DNA of 64,000 nucleotides from Amycolatopsis sp. FBCC-B4732 (GTDB taxonomy: Bacteria > Actinomycetota > Actinomycetes > Mycobacteriales > Pseudonocardiaceae). How positions within the stretch are numbered: position 1 is the first letter of the stretch; every line of letters starts with the position of its first letter. Both the position numbers and the translations under genes were made by a program. The notes under the pieces are model-generated. The model was not told the origin of the DNA. It did no database searches and was given only the letters and a program-made list of their open reading frames with translations. The stretch covers positions 1,264,001 through 1,328,000 of the forward strand of contig NZ_CP095376.1 in the NCBI RefSeq assembly GCF_023008405.1. The letters run 5' to 3'. Shown in pieces: positions 25,201-33,871 of the stretch.

Positions 25201-26342
25201 CGACGACCACGACCCAGCCGGCGGTGGCGAGCCCCGGCAAGCACTCGCTGCGCGAGCGCTGGAACAACCTGAGCCGCGTCCAGCAGTGGGTCATCCTGAT
25301 CCCGCTGGTGGTGCTGATCTACTTCCTGCCGGTGCTGAACCCGCCGATCCTGACCACCCAGCCGGGGTACGACTTCCCGATCGCGATGTTCGAGGTGGCC
25401 CGCTACGCGCTGGTCGCCATCGGCCTCAACGTCGTGGTCGGCCAGGCGGGCCTGCTGGACCTCGGGTACGTCGGGTTCTTCGCGATCGGCGCGTACGTGA
25501 TGGCGCTGTTCACGAGTCCCGACTCGTCGCTGTCGCACCTGCCGTTCCTCGTCGTGCTGCCGATCGCCATGGTCGTGACGATGGTGTTCGGCGTGATCCT
25601 CGGGACACCGACGCTACGGCTGCGCGGGGACTACCTCGCGATCGTGACGCTCGGGTTCGGCGAGATCGTCCGCCTGCTCGCGGACAACGTCGGCCCGCTG
25701 CGCGGCAACTCCGGCTTCAAGGAGGTCGGGCACCCGCCGGGCACGAACGCCGACGGCTCGGCGCTGTTCAACAACTCGAACGGCACGCCGTGGTACTGGC
25801 TGTGCGTCACGCTGATCATCGCCGTCCTGTTCCTGGTCGGGAACCTGGAGCGCAGCCGCGTCGGCCGCGCGTGGGTCGCCATCCGGGACGACGAGGACGC
25901 GGCGGAGATCATGGGCGTGCCGACGTTCAAGTTCAAGATCTGGGCGTTCATCAGCGGCGCGGCGATCGGCGGCCTCTCCGGGGCGCTCTACGCCGGGCAG
26001 CTCGGCTTCGTGAACAACCAGAAGTTCGACGTCGTCACGTCGATGCTGTTCCTGGCCGCGGTGATCCTCGGCGGGTCGGGCAACAAGGTGGGTGTCCTCC
26101 TCGGCGCCTGCGTCGTCGCCTACGTCCCGCTGCGCTTCCAGGCGATCGCCGAGTACAAGTACCTGATCTTCGGCCTGGCGCTGATCATCCTGATGATCTT
26201 CCGGCCGCAGGGCCTGCTCGGTGCGCGACAGCGGCTGCTCGCCTACGGCAGGCAGGCGTACCAGCGACTGCTGGGCCGCGGTGAGCAGATCAGCAGTGAC
26301 GGCGCGCTGCAGACCGAACCGACCCCGGGGAGCAAGTCATGA
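25197..26342 (+). CDS. livM: Branched-chain amino acid ABC transporter permease LivM
   Basis: 381 residues, multi-spanning. It contains the LivM hallmarks ALVAIGLNVVVGQAGLLDLGYVGFFAIGAY, TLRLRGDYLAIVTLGFGEIVRL, a cytoplasmic coupling loop SRVGRAWVAIRDDEDAAEIMG, and ILGGSGNKVGVLLGA. An extra ~40-residue N-terminal cytoplasmic tail (Thr-rich, then basic) and a short hydrophilic C-terminal tail flank the membrane core. ATGA overlaps join it to livH and livG. Confidence 0.93.
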   Translation: MTTTTTQPAVASPGKHSLRERWNNLSRVQQWVILIPLVVLIYFLPVLNPPILTTQPGYDFPIAMFEVARYALVAIGLNVVVGQAGLLDLGYVGFFAIGAYVMALFTSPDSSLSHLPFLVVLPIAMVVTMVFGVILGTPTLRLRGDYLAIVTLGFGEIVRLLADNVGPLRGNSGFKEVGHPPGTNADGSALFNNSNGTPWYWLCVTLIIAVLFLVGNLERSRVGRAWVAIRDDEDAAEIMGVPTFKFKIWAFISGAAIGGLSGALYAGQLGFVNNQKFDVVTSMLFLAAVILGGSGNKVGVLLGACVVAYVPLRFQAIAEYKYLIFGLALIILMIFRPQGLLGARQRLLAYGRQAYQRLLGRGEQISSDGALQTEPTPGSKS

Positions 26343-27265
26343 CCGAGCCCCAGAACGGCGGGCCGGAGGTCGTCGCCGAGGGCGGCCTCGTCGCCGAACT
26401 GCAGCAGATGACGGCGGAGGAGCGGGCCGAGCACGACGCCGAGGTCGCCGAGGTCGTCGCGCCGGACCGCGACATCGAGGTCGAGGTCGGCGAGACGTTG
26501 CTCGAGGTCGACGACGTGACGATGCGCTTCGGCGGTCTCGTCGCGCTCGACCAGATCTCCTTCGGCATCCGCCGCGGCGAGATCCTCGGCCTGATCGGGC
26601 CGAACGGCGCGGGCAAGACGACGTGCTTCAACGCGATGACCGGCGTCTACCGGCCGACCTCGGGCGAGGTCCGGCTGGAGGGCAAGGCGCTGGGCAAGAC
26701 GTCGCGGCACGGCATCACCCAGCTGGGCATCGCGCGGACGTTCCAGAACATCCGGCTCTTCAGCGAGATGACCGCGCTGGAGAACGTCGTCGTCGGCACC
26801 GACGCGCGGCACAAGACCAGCCTGCTCGGCGCGCTGGTCCGCTCCCCGCGCCACCACCGCGAGGAGAAGGCCGCCGTCGAGAAGGCGATGGCCCTGCTGG
26901 AGTTCGTCGGCATCGCCGACCGCGCGGCCGACCGGGCGAAGAACCTGCCCTACGGCTACCAGCGGCGCCTGGAGATCGCGCGGGCACTGGCCACCGAGCC
27001 GAAGCTGCTCTGCCTGGACGAGCCCGCGGCGGGCTTCAACCCGGCGGAGAAGGAAGACCTGATGGGCCTGATCCGGACCATCCGCGACGACGGCTACACC
27101 GTGCTGCTCATCGAACACGACATGAAGCTCGTCATGGGCGTGACCGACCGGATCGTGGTGCTGGAGTTCGGCAAGAAGATCGCCGAAGGACTGCCCGCCG
27201 AGATCCGCGAGAACCCCGCGGTGATCGCGGCCTACCTGGGGGTGCCTGACGATGACGTTGCTTGA
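26339..27265 (+). CDS. livG: Branched-chain amino acid ABC transporter ATPase LivG
   Basis: 308 residues. Walker A GPNGAGKTT, signature region LPYGYQRRLEIARALAT, Walker B LLCLDEPAAGFNP and the LIEHDMKLVM switch are all present. The Asn-Pro after the Walker B glycine is typical of LivG. An acidic, Glu/Asp-rich extension of about 50 residues precedes the ATPase core and is not part of the standard enzyme; its role is unknown. ATGA overlap with livM; it overlaps livF by 14 bp. Confidence 0.93.
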   Translation: MTEPQNGGPEVVAEGGLVAELQQMTAEERAEHDAEVAEVVAPDRDIEVEVGETLLEVDDVTMRFGGLVALDQISFGIRRGEILGLIGPNGAGKTTCFNAMTGVYRPTSGEVRLEGKALGKTSRHGITQLGIARTFQNIRLFSEMTALENVVVGTDARHKTSLLGALVRSPRHHREEKAAVEKAMALLEFVGIADRAADRAKNLPYGYQRRLEIARALATEPKLLCLDEPAAGFNPAEKEDLMGLIRTIRDDGYTVLLIEHDMKLVMGVTDRIVVLEFGKKIAEGLPAEIRENPAVIAAYLGVPDDDVA

Positions 27266-27965
27266 GTTGTCGGACGTGTCCGTCCACTACGGACGGATCC
27301 AGGCGGTTTCCGGGCTGTCCATCTCGGTCGAGGAAGGCGAGATCGTCACGCTGATCGGGGCCAACGGCGCCGGCAAGTCGACGACGATGCGGGCCATCTC
27401 GGGCATCCGGCCGATCTCGTCGGGCAAGATCACGTTCGCCGGCGAGGACATCTCCAAGCTGCGCGGCGACCTCCGGGTCGTCCGCGGCATCTCGCAGGCG
27501 CCGGAAGGCCGCGGGATCTTCCCGGGCATGACGGTGATGGAGAACCTCGACATGGGCGCCTACGCCCGCAAGGACCGCAAGGACCTGGCCGAGGACCTGG
27601 AACGGGTCTTCGAGCTGTTCCCGCGGCTGGCGGAGCGCAAGGGCCAGTTCGGCGGCACGATGTCCGGCGGCGAGCAGCAGATGCTCGCGATCGGGCGCGC
27701 GCTGATGGCGAAGCCGAAGCTGCTGCTGCTGGACGAGCCGTCGATGGGGCTCGCCCCGCAGTTCATCCAGCAGATCTTCCGGATCATCACGGAGATCAAC
27801 AAGCAGGGCACCACCGTGCTGCTGGTGGAGCAGAACGCGCAGCAGGCGCTGTCCCGCGCCCACCGCGCGTACGTCCTCGAAACCGGCCGGATCACCAAGT
27901 CCGGCACCGGCAAGGAACTGCTCGCGGACAACAGCATCAAGGAGGCCTACCTGGGCGTCGGCTGA
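27252..27965 (+). CDS. livF: Branched-chain amino acid ABC transporter ATPase LivF
   Basis: 237 residues, the usual length. Walker A GANGAGKST, the APEGRGIFPGMTV stretch diagnostic of LivF, signature MSGGEQQMLAIGRALM, Walker B LLLLDEPSMGLAPQ and switch LLVEQNAQQAL are intact. It pairs with LivG to power import. The start lies 14 bp inside livG. Last gene of the liv operon; the next gene is 121 bp away. Confidence 0.93.
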   Translation: MTLLELSDVSVHYGRIQAVSGLSISVEEGEIVTLIGANGAGKSTTMRAISGIRPISSGKITFAGEDISKLRGDLRVVRGISQAPEGRGIFPGMTVMENLDMGAYARKDRKDLAEDLERVFELFPRLAERKGQFGGTMSGGEQQMLAIGRALMAKPKLLLLDEPSMGLAPQFIQQIFRIITEINKQGTTVLLVEQNAQQALSRAHRAYVLETGRITKSGTGKELLADNSIKEAYLGVG

Positions 27966-28086
27966 CGTCCCGGCGGCTTTCACCCCGGCCACAACCACCG
28001 GTTGTCGTCGCGGTCCGGAAGGCTGTTGGACCCGCTCGTCTTCTCGCGGTTTGCTTGGGGCACGACGAAAACCGAGGGAGCACGAG

Positions 28087-28848
28087 ATGATCGAGGGTAT
28101 CGCGGCCGGGGTGCCGTTCGTGGCGGTGCCGCCGGCGAACGCCGGCGAACCGGCGGCGCTGGTGGCCGGCTGGCACCTGATGGACGTGCCGTCGAGCGAG
28201 CAGGCGATGGCCGAGGCCGTGCCGATGGCGGGTCTCCAGGCGTGGCGGGTGTACTTCGGGCTGCCGCTGAGCGGGGCGCGGCTGCCCGAAGGCGGCCACG
28301 ACGAGGTCTTCCGGCGGGCGGGCGAGGACGCCGTCTTGAACGTCTTCGAGCCCGTGACCGAGCAGGCGGCGGGCGAGTTCCCGGCGGCGCTGGCCGAGCT
28401 GCGCGACCGGCTGCCGGGCGCGAGCGGGCCGCTCGGGGTGTTCGGCGGCTCGGCCGGGGCGATCGTGGCGCTGGAGGTGCTGGCGCGCGGGGACGCCGAG
28501 ATCACCGCCGCCGCGGTGGTCAGCCCGGTCGTGCAGCTCGCGCCGATGATCGCCGCCAACGAGCGGCGCTTCGGGGTGACCTACGCGTGGACCGAGCGGT
28601 CCCGCGCGGTCGCGGCGCGCTACGACTACGTGAACCGGGCCGCCGAGCTGACCGCGCCGCTGCTGCTCGTGACCGGGGCCGACGACGACGTCGCCGTGCG
28701 CGAACCGGCCGCGGCCCTGCACGAGAAGCTGGGTGCCGAGCTGGTGGCGGTCGAGGGGATGGCGCACGAACTCCCGCCGGGCACGCCGGCCGCGGCCCGG
28801 GTCGACGCCGCGTTCACCGGGTGGTTCGCGCGGCAGCTGCGAGGATGA
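28087..28848 (+). CDS. Alpha/beta hydrolase
   Basis: 253 residues. The nucleophile elbow GVFGGSAGAIVALEVL supplies Ser, VTGADDDVAV supplies the acidic residue, and EGMAHELPPG the His, so a full hydrolase triad is readable. The substrate is unknown; the fold covers esterases, lipases and thioesterases. ATG at 28087 follows GGGAG closely. The 3' end overlaps the convergent LysR gene by 35 bp, so the two cannot both have long 3' untranslated regions. Confidence 0.82.
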   Translation: MIEGIAAGVPFVAVPPANAGEPAALVAGWHLMDVPSSEQAMAEAVPMAGLQAWRVYFGLPLSGARLPEGGHDEVFRRAGEDAVLNVFEPVTEQAAGEFPAALAELRDRLPGASGPLGVFGGSAGAIVALEVLARGDAEITAAAVVSPVVQLAPMIAANERRFGVTYAWTERSRAVAARYDYVNRAAELTAPLLLVTGADDDVAVREPAAALHEKLGAELVAVEGMAHELPPGTPAAARVDAAFTGWFARQLRG

Positions 28849-29785
28849 CGTCGTCGTCCGGCACCCAGGCGTGCGCCGGGTCGTAGGCGCACCAGTCCTC
28901 TTCGCGGCTGGTGCGCCCGGCCAGCGCCATCAGCCGCTTCAGCGCCGGGTGCGCCTTCCCGCGCCGCCAGACCAGCGACCACGGGAACAGCGGTGACGGC
29001 TCGAACGGCAGCACCTTCAGGTTCAGGTCGGGCGCGAGCTCCATGTCCGCGCCGGCGAGCGTGACGCGCCGCTTGCCGTAGCGGGTCTGCTCCAGGGTGT
29101 GCCGCAGGTCGTAGCTGACGCCGGAGTCGTCGATCGGCACGCCGAAGCGGGTGCACAGCTCGTGCACGTAGGACAGCCATTCGGCGGGGCCGCCGTGCCC
29201 GGGCAGCCAGATCCCGTCGGCGCGGAGGTCGGTCAGCGGCAGGGTGTCCTGCACGGCGAGGGGGTGTTCCGGGGCGAGCAGGGCGACCAGTGGCTCGAGC
29301 CGGACGACCCGGTGCTCCAGCTCGTCGGGCAGCGGCCGCCCGAAGCCGTTCACCCGGCCGAAGGCGGCGTCGAGCTCGCCGCTCAGCAGCTTCTCGACGG
29401 CGGTGGCGAACCCGCCGCCGGCGACCTTGTCCACCCGCAGCCCCGGGTCCCGCTCGGCGAGCCGGCGCAGCAGGAACATCGGGGAGAGGCGGTAGTCGAG
29501 CAGGTCGAGGCGCAGCGGCCGGTCGTCGGCGCCCATGGCGGCCACCGCCGCGTCGGCCACCCGCACCAGCTCCCGCGCGTGCGGCAGGAACCGCTCGCCT
29601 TCGGCGGTCAGCTCGACCGACCGGTTGGTGCGCAGGAACAACGGCGCCGCGAGGGCGTCCTCGAGCTTGCGGATGCGCTTCGAGAGCGCCTGCTGGGTGA
29701 GGAACAGCGCCTGGGCGGCCCGCCCGAAGTGGCGCTGGTCCGCGGTCACCACGAACGCCCGCACCTGGGCGAGGTCGAGGTCCAC
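28814..29785 (-). CDS. LysR-family transcriptional regulator
   Basis: 323 residues. The N-terminal winged helix-turn-helix reads AQVRAFVVTADQRHFGRAAQ then TQQALSKRIRKLEDALAAPLF, the classic LysR pattern, followed by a substrate-binding-like effector domain. The gene starts 4 nt after the hotdog thioesterase gene, so both are likely one transcript. Its C-terminal end overlaps the hydrolase gene on the other strand. The effector is unknown. It may control the hydrolase, which lies convergent rather than in the usual divergent position. Confidence 0.9.
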   Translation of the reverse strand: MDLDLAQVRAFVVTADQRHFGRAAQALFLTQQALSKRIRKLEDALAAPLFLRTNRSVELTAEGERFLPHARELVRVADAAVAAMGADDRPLRLDLLDYRLSPMFLLRRLAERDPGLRVDKVAGGGFATAVEKLLSGELDAAFGRVNGFGRPLPDELEHRVVRLEPLVALLAPEHPLAVQDTLPLTDLRADGIWLPGHGGPAEWLSYVHELCTRFGVPIDDSGVSYDLRHTLEQTRYGKRRVTLAGADMELAPDLNLKVLPFEPSPLFPWSLVWRRGKAHPALKRLMALAGRTSREEDWCAYDPAHAWVPDDDVILAAAARTTR

Positions 29786-29789
29786 CGGC

Positions 29790-30230
29790 TCAGGCGCCCG
29801 GCGGGCGGTCCCGGACGACGCAGGTGAGCCGGGCGGTGCAGGTGCGGCGGCCCTCGTCGTCGGTGAGCACGATCTCCGCGGTGATGGTGCCGCGGCCGAC
29901 GTGCAGCGGCGTCGCGACCCCGGTGACGGTGCCCGCGCGCACGGCCCGGTGGTGGGTGCAGGACAGCTCGAGCCCCATCGCCGCGCGGCCGGGGCCCGCG
30001 TTCAGGGCCGCGACCGTCGAGCCCAGCGCCTCGGCGAGCACCGCGTTCGCGCCGCCGTGCAGCAGGCCGTAGGGCTGGAGGTTGCCCTCGACCGGGATCG
30101 TGCCGACCACGCGTTCGGCCGTCGCTTCGAGCAGCTTCATGCCGATCTTGTCGTTCAGCTGCTGGTCCGCCGCCGCCGGGTCGATGCCCGACAGCCGCTC
30201 CACGTCGATGGGGGCGGCACTGTCCGTCAC
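29790..30230 (-). CDS. Hotdog-fold thioesterase (PaaI/YbgC-like)
   Basis: 146 residues. The hotdog core shows LLHGGANAVLAEALGSTVAAL, the helix-loop with His-Gly-Gly typical of PaaI-type acyl-CoA thioesterases, and a terminal beta strand RRTCTARLTCVVRD. Such enzymes release free acids from aryl- or acyl-CoA. AGGAG lies about 6 nt before the GTG start. It is divergent from polA with 62 bp between the starts and precedes the LysR gene. Confidence 0.87.
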   Translation of the reverse strand: MTDSAAPIDVERLSGIDPAAADQQLNDKIGMKLLEATAERVVGTIPVEGNLQPYGLLHGGANAVLAEALGSTVAALNAGPGRAAMGLELSCTHHRAVRAGTVTGVATPLHVGRGTITAEIVLTDDEGRRTCTARLTCVVRDRPPGA

Positions 30231-30279
30231 ACAAAGCTCCTGTTCCTATGCGACACGTAAGAGTGTCGGACCCTCAGCC

Positions 30280-30285
30280 TAGACT
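30280..30285 (+). promoter_or_regulatory. -10 element of polA (leaderless)
   Basis: TAGACT ends exactly 7 nt before the polA GTG at 30293, and no ribosome site is present in between. A transcript started from it would begin at or next to the start codon. No convincing -35 hexamer is seen. Confidence 0.5.
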
Positions 30286-30292
30286 CGGGCCC

Positions 30293-33034
30293 GTGAGCCC
30301 GAGTGAGAAGACGACCGTTGCCAACGCCACAGGATCGACCAGCGTCGCCGAGCGCCCGAAGCTGCTGCTGATCGACGGCCATTCGATGGCCTACCGCGCG
30401 TTCTTCGCGCTGCCGGCGGAGAACTTCAAGACCAAGACCGGCCAGGTCACGAACGCGGTCTTCGGCTTCACCTCGATGCTCATCAACCTGCTCCGCGACG
30501 AAGCGCCGACCCACCTCGCGGTGGCGTTCGACCTCTCGCGCAAGACGTTCCGCTCGGAGACGTTCGCGGACTACAAGGCGAACCGCAGCGCGACGCCGGA
30601 CGAGTTCCGCGGCCAGGTCGACCTGGTCAAGGAAGTCCTCGACGTGCTCGGCATCCCGTCGCTGACGAAGGAGAACTTCGAGGCCGACGACATCATCGCC
30701 ACGCTCACGACGCAGGCGACGGCGGAGGACTTCGACGTCCTGATCTGTACGGGTGACCGGGACGCGCTGCAGCTGGTCACCGAGCACGTGACCGTGCTGT
30801 ACCCGAAGCGCGGCGTGTCGGAGATGACCCGGTTCACCCCGGACGCCGTCGAGGAGAAGTACGGGCTCACCCCGCGGCAGTACCCGGACTTCGCGGCGCT
30901 GCGCGGCGACCCCTCGGACAACCTGCCGAACATCCCGGGCGTCGGCGAGAAGACCGCGGCCAAGTGGATCAAGCAGTTCGGCTCGCTCGACGACCTGATC
31001 GACCGCGTCGACGAGGTCAAGGGCAAGGCGGGGGAGGCGCTGCGCGCGCACCTCAGCTCGGTCCAGCTGAACCGCCAGCTCACCGAGCTGATCCGCGACG
31101 TCGAGCTGGAGATCGCCCCGGCCGGGCTGGAGCTGCGCCCGTGGGACCGCGAAGCCGTGCACGCGCTGTTCGACGAGCTGGAGTTCCGCGTGCTGCGGGA
31201 CAGGCTGTTCGCGACGCTGCAGAGCGCCGAGCCGGAGGCCGACGAGGGCTTCGAGGTCTCGGGTGCCGCGCTGGCGCCCGGCGCGCTCGGCGCGTGGCTG
31301 GCGGCGCACGCGAGCGGGGGCGAGCCGGTGGCGCTGGCGTTCCGCGCGGTGGGCGCGTCCGTCCGCTCCGACCTGCGCGCGGTCGCTTTCGCGGCGGCGG
31401 ACGGCGAAGGCGCGTATGTCGACGTCACGGCGATGGACCAGGCGGACGACGCCGCGCTGGCCGCCTGGTTCGCCGACCCGGAGATCCGCAAGACCGGCCA
31501 CGACCTCAAGGTCGCGCTGCACGCGATCCACGCCCGCGGCTGGACGCTGGCCGGGCTCGCCATGGACACCGCGCTGGCCGCGTACCTGGTGCGCCCGGGT
31601 CAGCGCACGTTCGAGCTGGACGACCTCGCGCTGCGCTACCTGCACCGCGAGCTGCGCTCGGAGACCGACGGCGGCGACGGCCAGCTGTCGCTGCTCGACG
31701 GCGGCGCGGAAGGCCTGGAGCAGAAGGAAATCCAGGAAGAGCTCGTCAAGGCCCGCGCCATCTTCGAGCTGGCCGGCGCGCTCGAGAAGGAGCTGGAGGA
31801 GATCGGCGGCGCGAAACTGCTCGCCGAGCTGGAACTGCCGCTGCTGGAGGTGATCACCGAGCTGGAGATCGCCGGGGTCGCCGTCGACCTGGAGCAGCTG
31901 ACCACGCTGGAAGCGCACTACCTTTCGCGCGTCACGCAGGCGGCCGAAGAGGCGTACGCGGTGATCGGCAAGCAGATCAACCTCGGTTCGCCGAAGCAGC
32001 TGCAGGTCGTGCTCTTCGACGAGCTCGGCATGCCGAAGACCAAGCGCACCAAGACCGGCTACACGACCGACGCCGAGGCGCTGCAGGGGCTGTTCGAGAA
32101 GACCGAACACCCGTTCCTGCAGCACATGCTGGAGCACCGGGACGCGACGAAGCTGCGCACGACGGTCGAGGGGCTGATCAAGTCCGTCGCCGACGACGGG
32201 CGCATCCACACCACGCTGCTGCAGACGATCGCGGCCACCGGGCGGCTGTCCTCGACCGAGCCCAACCTGCAGAACATCCCCGTGCGCACCGAGGAAGGCC
32301 GTCGCATCCGCGACGCGTTCGTCGTCGGTGAGGGCTTTTCCGAGCTGATGACCGCGGACTACAGCCAGATCGAAATGCGGATCATGGCGCACCTGTCGAA
32401 GGACGAAGGCCTGATCGAGGCGTTCAACTCCGGTGAAGACCTGCACACGTTCGTGGCGTCGCGGGCGTTCTCGATGCCGCCGGAGGAGATCACGCCGGAG
32501 CTGCGCTACCGCGTCAAGGCGATGTCGTACGGCCTCGCGTACGGGCTTTCGGCGTACGGGCTTTCGCAGCAGCTGCGGATTTCCACCGAGGACGCCAAGT
32601 CCCAGATGGAGGCGTACTTCGACCGCTTCGGCGGCGTGCGCGACTACCTCCACTCGGTCGTCGGTGTCGCGGCGAAGAACGGTTACACCGAAACGGTCTT
32701 CGGCCGCCGCCGCTACCTGCCGGACCTCAACAGCGACAACCGCCAGCGCCGCGAGATGGCCGAGCGGATGGCGCTGAACGCCCCGATCCAGGGCAGCGCG
32801 GCCGACATCATCAAGGTCGCGATGCTCAACGTCCACCGCGAACTCGTCAAGGCGAAGCTGAAGAGCCGGATCCTGCTGCAGGTCCACGACGAGCTCGTGC
32901 TGGAGGTCGCCGAAGGGGAGCGCGAACAGCTGGAGAAGCTGGTGCGCCACGGCATGGGCTCGGCGTACGAGCTCGCCGTGCCCCTCGAGGTCTCGGTCGG
33001 CTACGGGCGGTCGTGGAACGAAGCCGCGCACTGA
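30293..33034 (+). CDS. polA: DNA polymerase I
   Basis: 913 residues. The N-terminal 5' nuclease (about 15 to 300) has LLIDGHSMAYRAFFAL, FDLSRKTFR, EADDIIATL and CTGDRDALQL. The middle 3'-5' exonuclease-like domain keeps its fold, with KTGHDLK, but the metal-binding acids look incomplete, as in other actinobacterial Pol I, so proofreading is probably absent. The polymerase domain has motif A DYSQIEMR, motif B KAMSYGLAYGLS and motif C QVHDELVLEV. It fills gaps in repair and removes Okazaki primers. GTG 30293 gives the MSPSEK start; an upstream in-frame ATG at 30248 lies in the promoter. The gene order toward rpsA, coaE and uvrB follows the mycobacterial pattern with insertions. Confidence 0.96.
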   Translation: MSPSEKTTVANATGSTSVAERPKLLLIDGHSMAYRAFFALPAENFKTKTGQVTNAVFGFTSMLINLLRDEAPTHLAVAFDLSRKTFRSETFADYKANRSATPDEFRGQVDLVKEVLDVLGIPSLTKENFEADDIIATLTTQATAEDFDVLICTGDRDALQLVTEHVTVLYPKRGVSEMTRFTPDAVEEKYGLTPRQYPDFAALRGDPSDNLPNIPGVGEKTAAKWIKQFGSLDDLIDRVDEVKGKAGEALRAHLSSVQLNRQLTELIRDVELEIAPAGLELRPWDREAVHALFDELEFRVLRDRLFATLQSAEPEADEGFEVSGAALAPGALGAWLAAHASGGEPVALAFRAVGASVRSDLRAVAFAAADGEGAYVDVTAMDQADDAALAAWFADPEIRKTGHDLKVALHAIHARGWTLAGLAMDTALAAYLVRPGQRTFELDDLALRYLHRELRSETDGGDGQLSLLDGGAEGLEQKEIQEELVKARAIFELAGALEKELEEIGGAKLLAELELPLLEVITELEIAGVAVDLEQLTTLEAHYLSRVTQAAEEAYAVIGKQINLGSPKQLQVVLFDELGMPKTKRTKTGYTTDAEALQGLFEKTEHPFLQHMLEHRDATKLRTTVEGLIKSVADDGRIHTTLLQTIAATGRLSSTEPNLQNIPVRTEEGRRIRDAFVVGEGFSELMTADYSQIEMRIMAHLSKDEGLIEAFNSGEDLHTFVASRAFSMPPEEITPELRYRVKAMSYGLAYGLSAYGLSQQLRISTEDAKSQMEAYFDRFGGVRDYLHSVVGVAAKNGYTETVFGRRRYLPDLNSDNRQRREMAERMALNAPIQGSAADIIKVAMLNVHRELVKAKLKSRILLQVHDELVLEVAEGEREQLEKLVRHGMGSAYELAVPLEVSVGYGRSWNEAAH

Positions 33035-33131
33035 GTTCACTCAGCGCCACGATCCGGATCACCGGGTCGTGGCGCTGGTGTACTCGGGCGGACGTCGTCG
33101 GGAGCCGGTCGCGGCGGCGAAGCTGTCGGGC

Positions 33132-33665
33132 ATGGCCAGTGACTTCCAGCGACGCAAGATCGCCGGCATCTTCGGCGCGATGGACGCCGACGACGACGGC
33201 TACCTGACCGAGTCCGACTTCCGCGCGCTCACGGCGAGGTGGCTCGACGTGCGCGGCACCGACGGCGGCACACCCGAAGGCGTGAAGCTCACCTCGATCA
33301 TGATGGGCTGGTGGACGACGCTGCGCGACGCCTCCGACCGCGACCGCGACGGCAAGGTCTCCCTCGACGAGGTCCTCGCCGTCGTCGACGAGCTCCCGAA
33401 GACACCCGGCGCGGTCACCGGAACCGCGTCGGCGATGTTCGAAGCGGTCGACGAAAACGGCGACGGCGCGATCTCGGCGGCGGAGTACCACCGGATGATC
33501 GAGGCGTGGAGCGGTGCCACGACGTCGACCTACGACGTGTTCGCGCTGCTCGACACCGACGGCGACGGGCGGCTTTCCCACGCCGAGTTCACCGGGCACT
33601 GGTACGAGTTCTGGGCGGGCGACGACCCGGCGGCTCCGGGGAGCGCCGTCTTCGGCCGGGTTTGA
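33132..33665 (+). CDS. EF-hand calcium-binding protein, calerythrin-like
   Basis: 177 residues, the same length as calerythrin from Saccharopolyspora. Four EF-hand loops can be read: DADDDGYLTESDF, DRDRDGKVSLDEV, DENGDGAISAAEY and DTDGDGRLSHAEF, all with good Asp/Asn ligands and a final acidic residue except that loop 2 ends in Glu-Val as is common. It is a cytosolic calcium sensor or buffer of the sarcoplasmic calcium-binding type. ATG at 33132 is favoured; an upstream in-frame ATG at 33069 would add 21 basic residues. It follows polA by 97 bp on the same strand. Confidence 0.9.
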   Translation: MASDFQRRKIAGIFGAMDADDDGYLTESDFRALTARWLDVRGTDGGTPEGVKLTSIMMGWWTTLRDASDRDRDGKVSLDEVLAVVDELPKTPGAVTGTASAMFEAVDENGDGAISAAEYHRMIEAWSGATTSTYDVFALLDTDGDGRLSHAEFTGHWYEFWAGDDPAAPGSAVFGRV

Positions 33666-33858
33666 GGGTGCACGATCCGATGATCTTTCGGGCAGACCGC
33701 TCAGTGGGGCCTCGATCCCGCTGAGCGGTCTCCTCAGGCCTCCGATCACTCATCTGCGCACGAAAACCGTTGGCATTACGACGAACGGAGGACTCCGTTC
33801 GGGTGAGCTATTACCGCTGGGTAGGGAGGTCGGCGCCCGAGGCGCGGCGATCACGGCG

Positions 33859-33864
33859 TAGGGT
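33859..33864 (+). promoter_or_regulatory. -10 element of the protease-fold gene (leaderless)
   Basis: TAGGGT ends 7 nt before the ATG at 33872, with no ribosome site between, the same arrangement as at polA, coaE, uvrB and two other genes in this window. The 206-bp gap before it holds no gene; CCGCTCAGTGGGGCCTCGATCCC-type half repeats around 33700 to 33730 form a possible hairpin after the EF-hand gene. Confidence 0.45.
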
Positions 33865-33871
33865 CCGCCGA

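Noticed and set aside
30227..33040. 937-codon minus-strand frame opposite polA
   Set aside because: Its composition (Arg, Asp, Leu, Val rich) is that of a GC-bias shadow and it covers all polA motifs.
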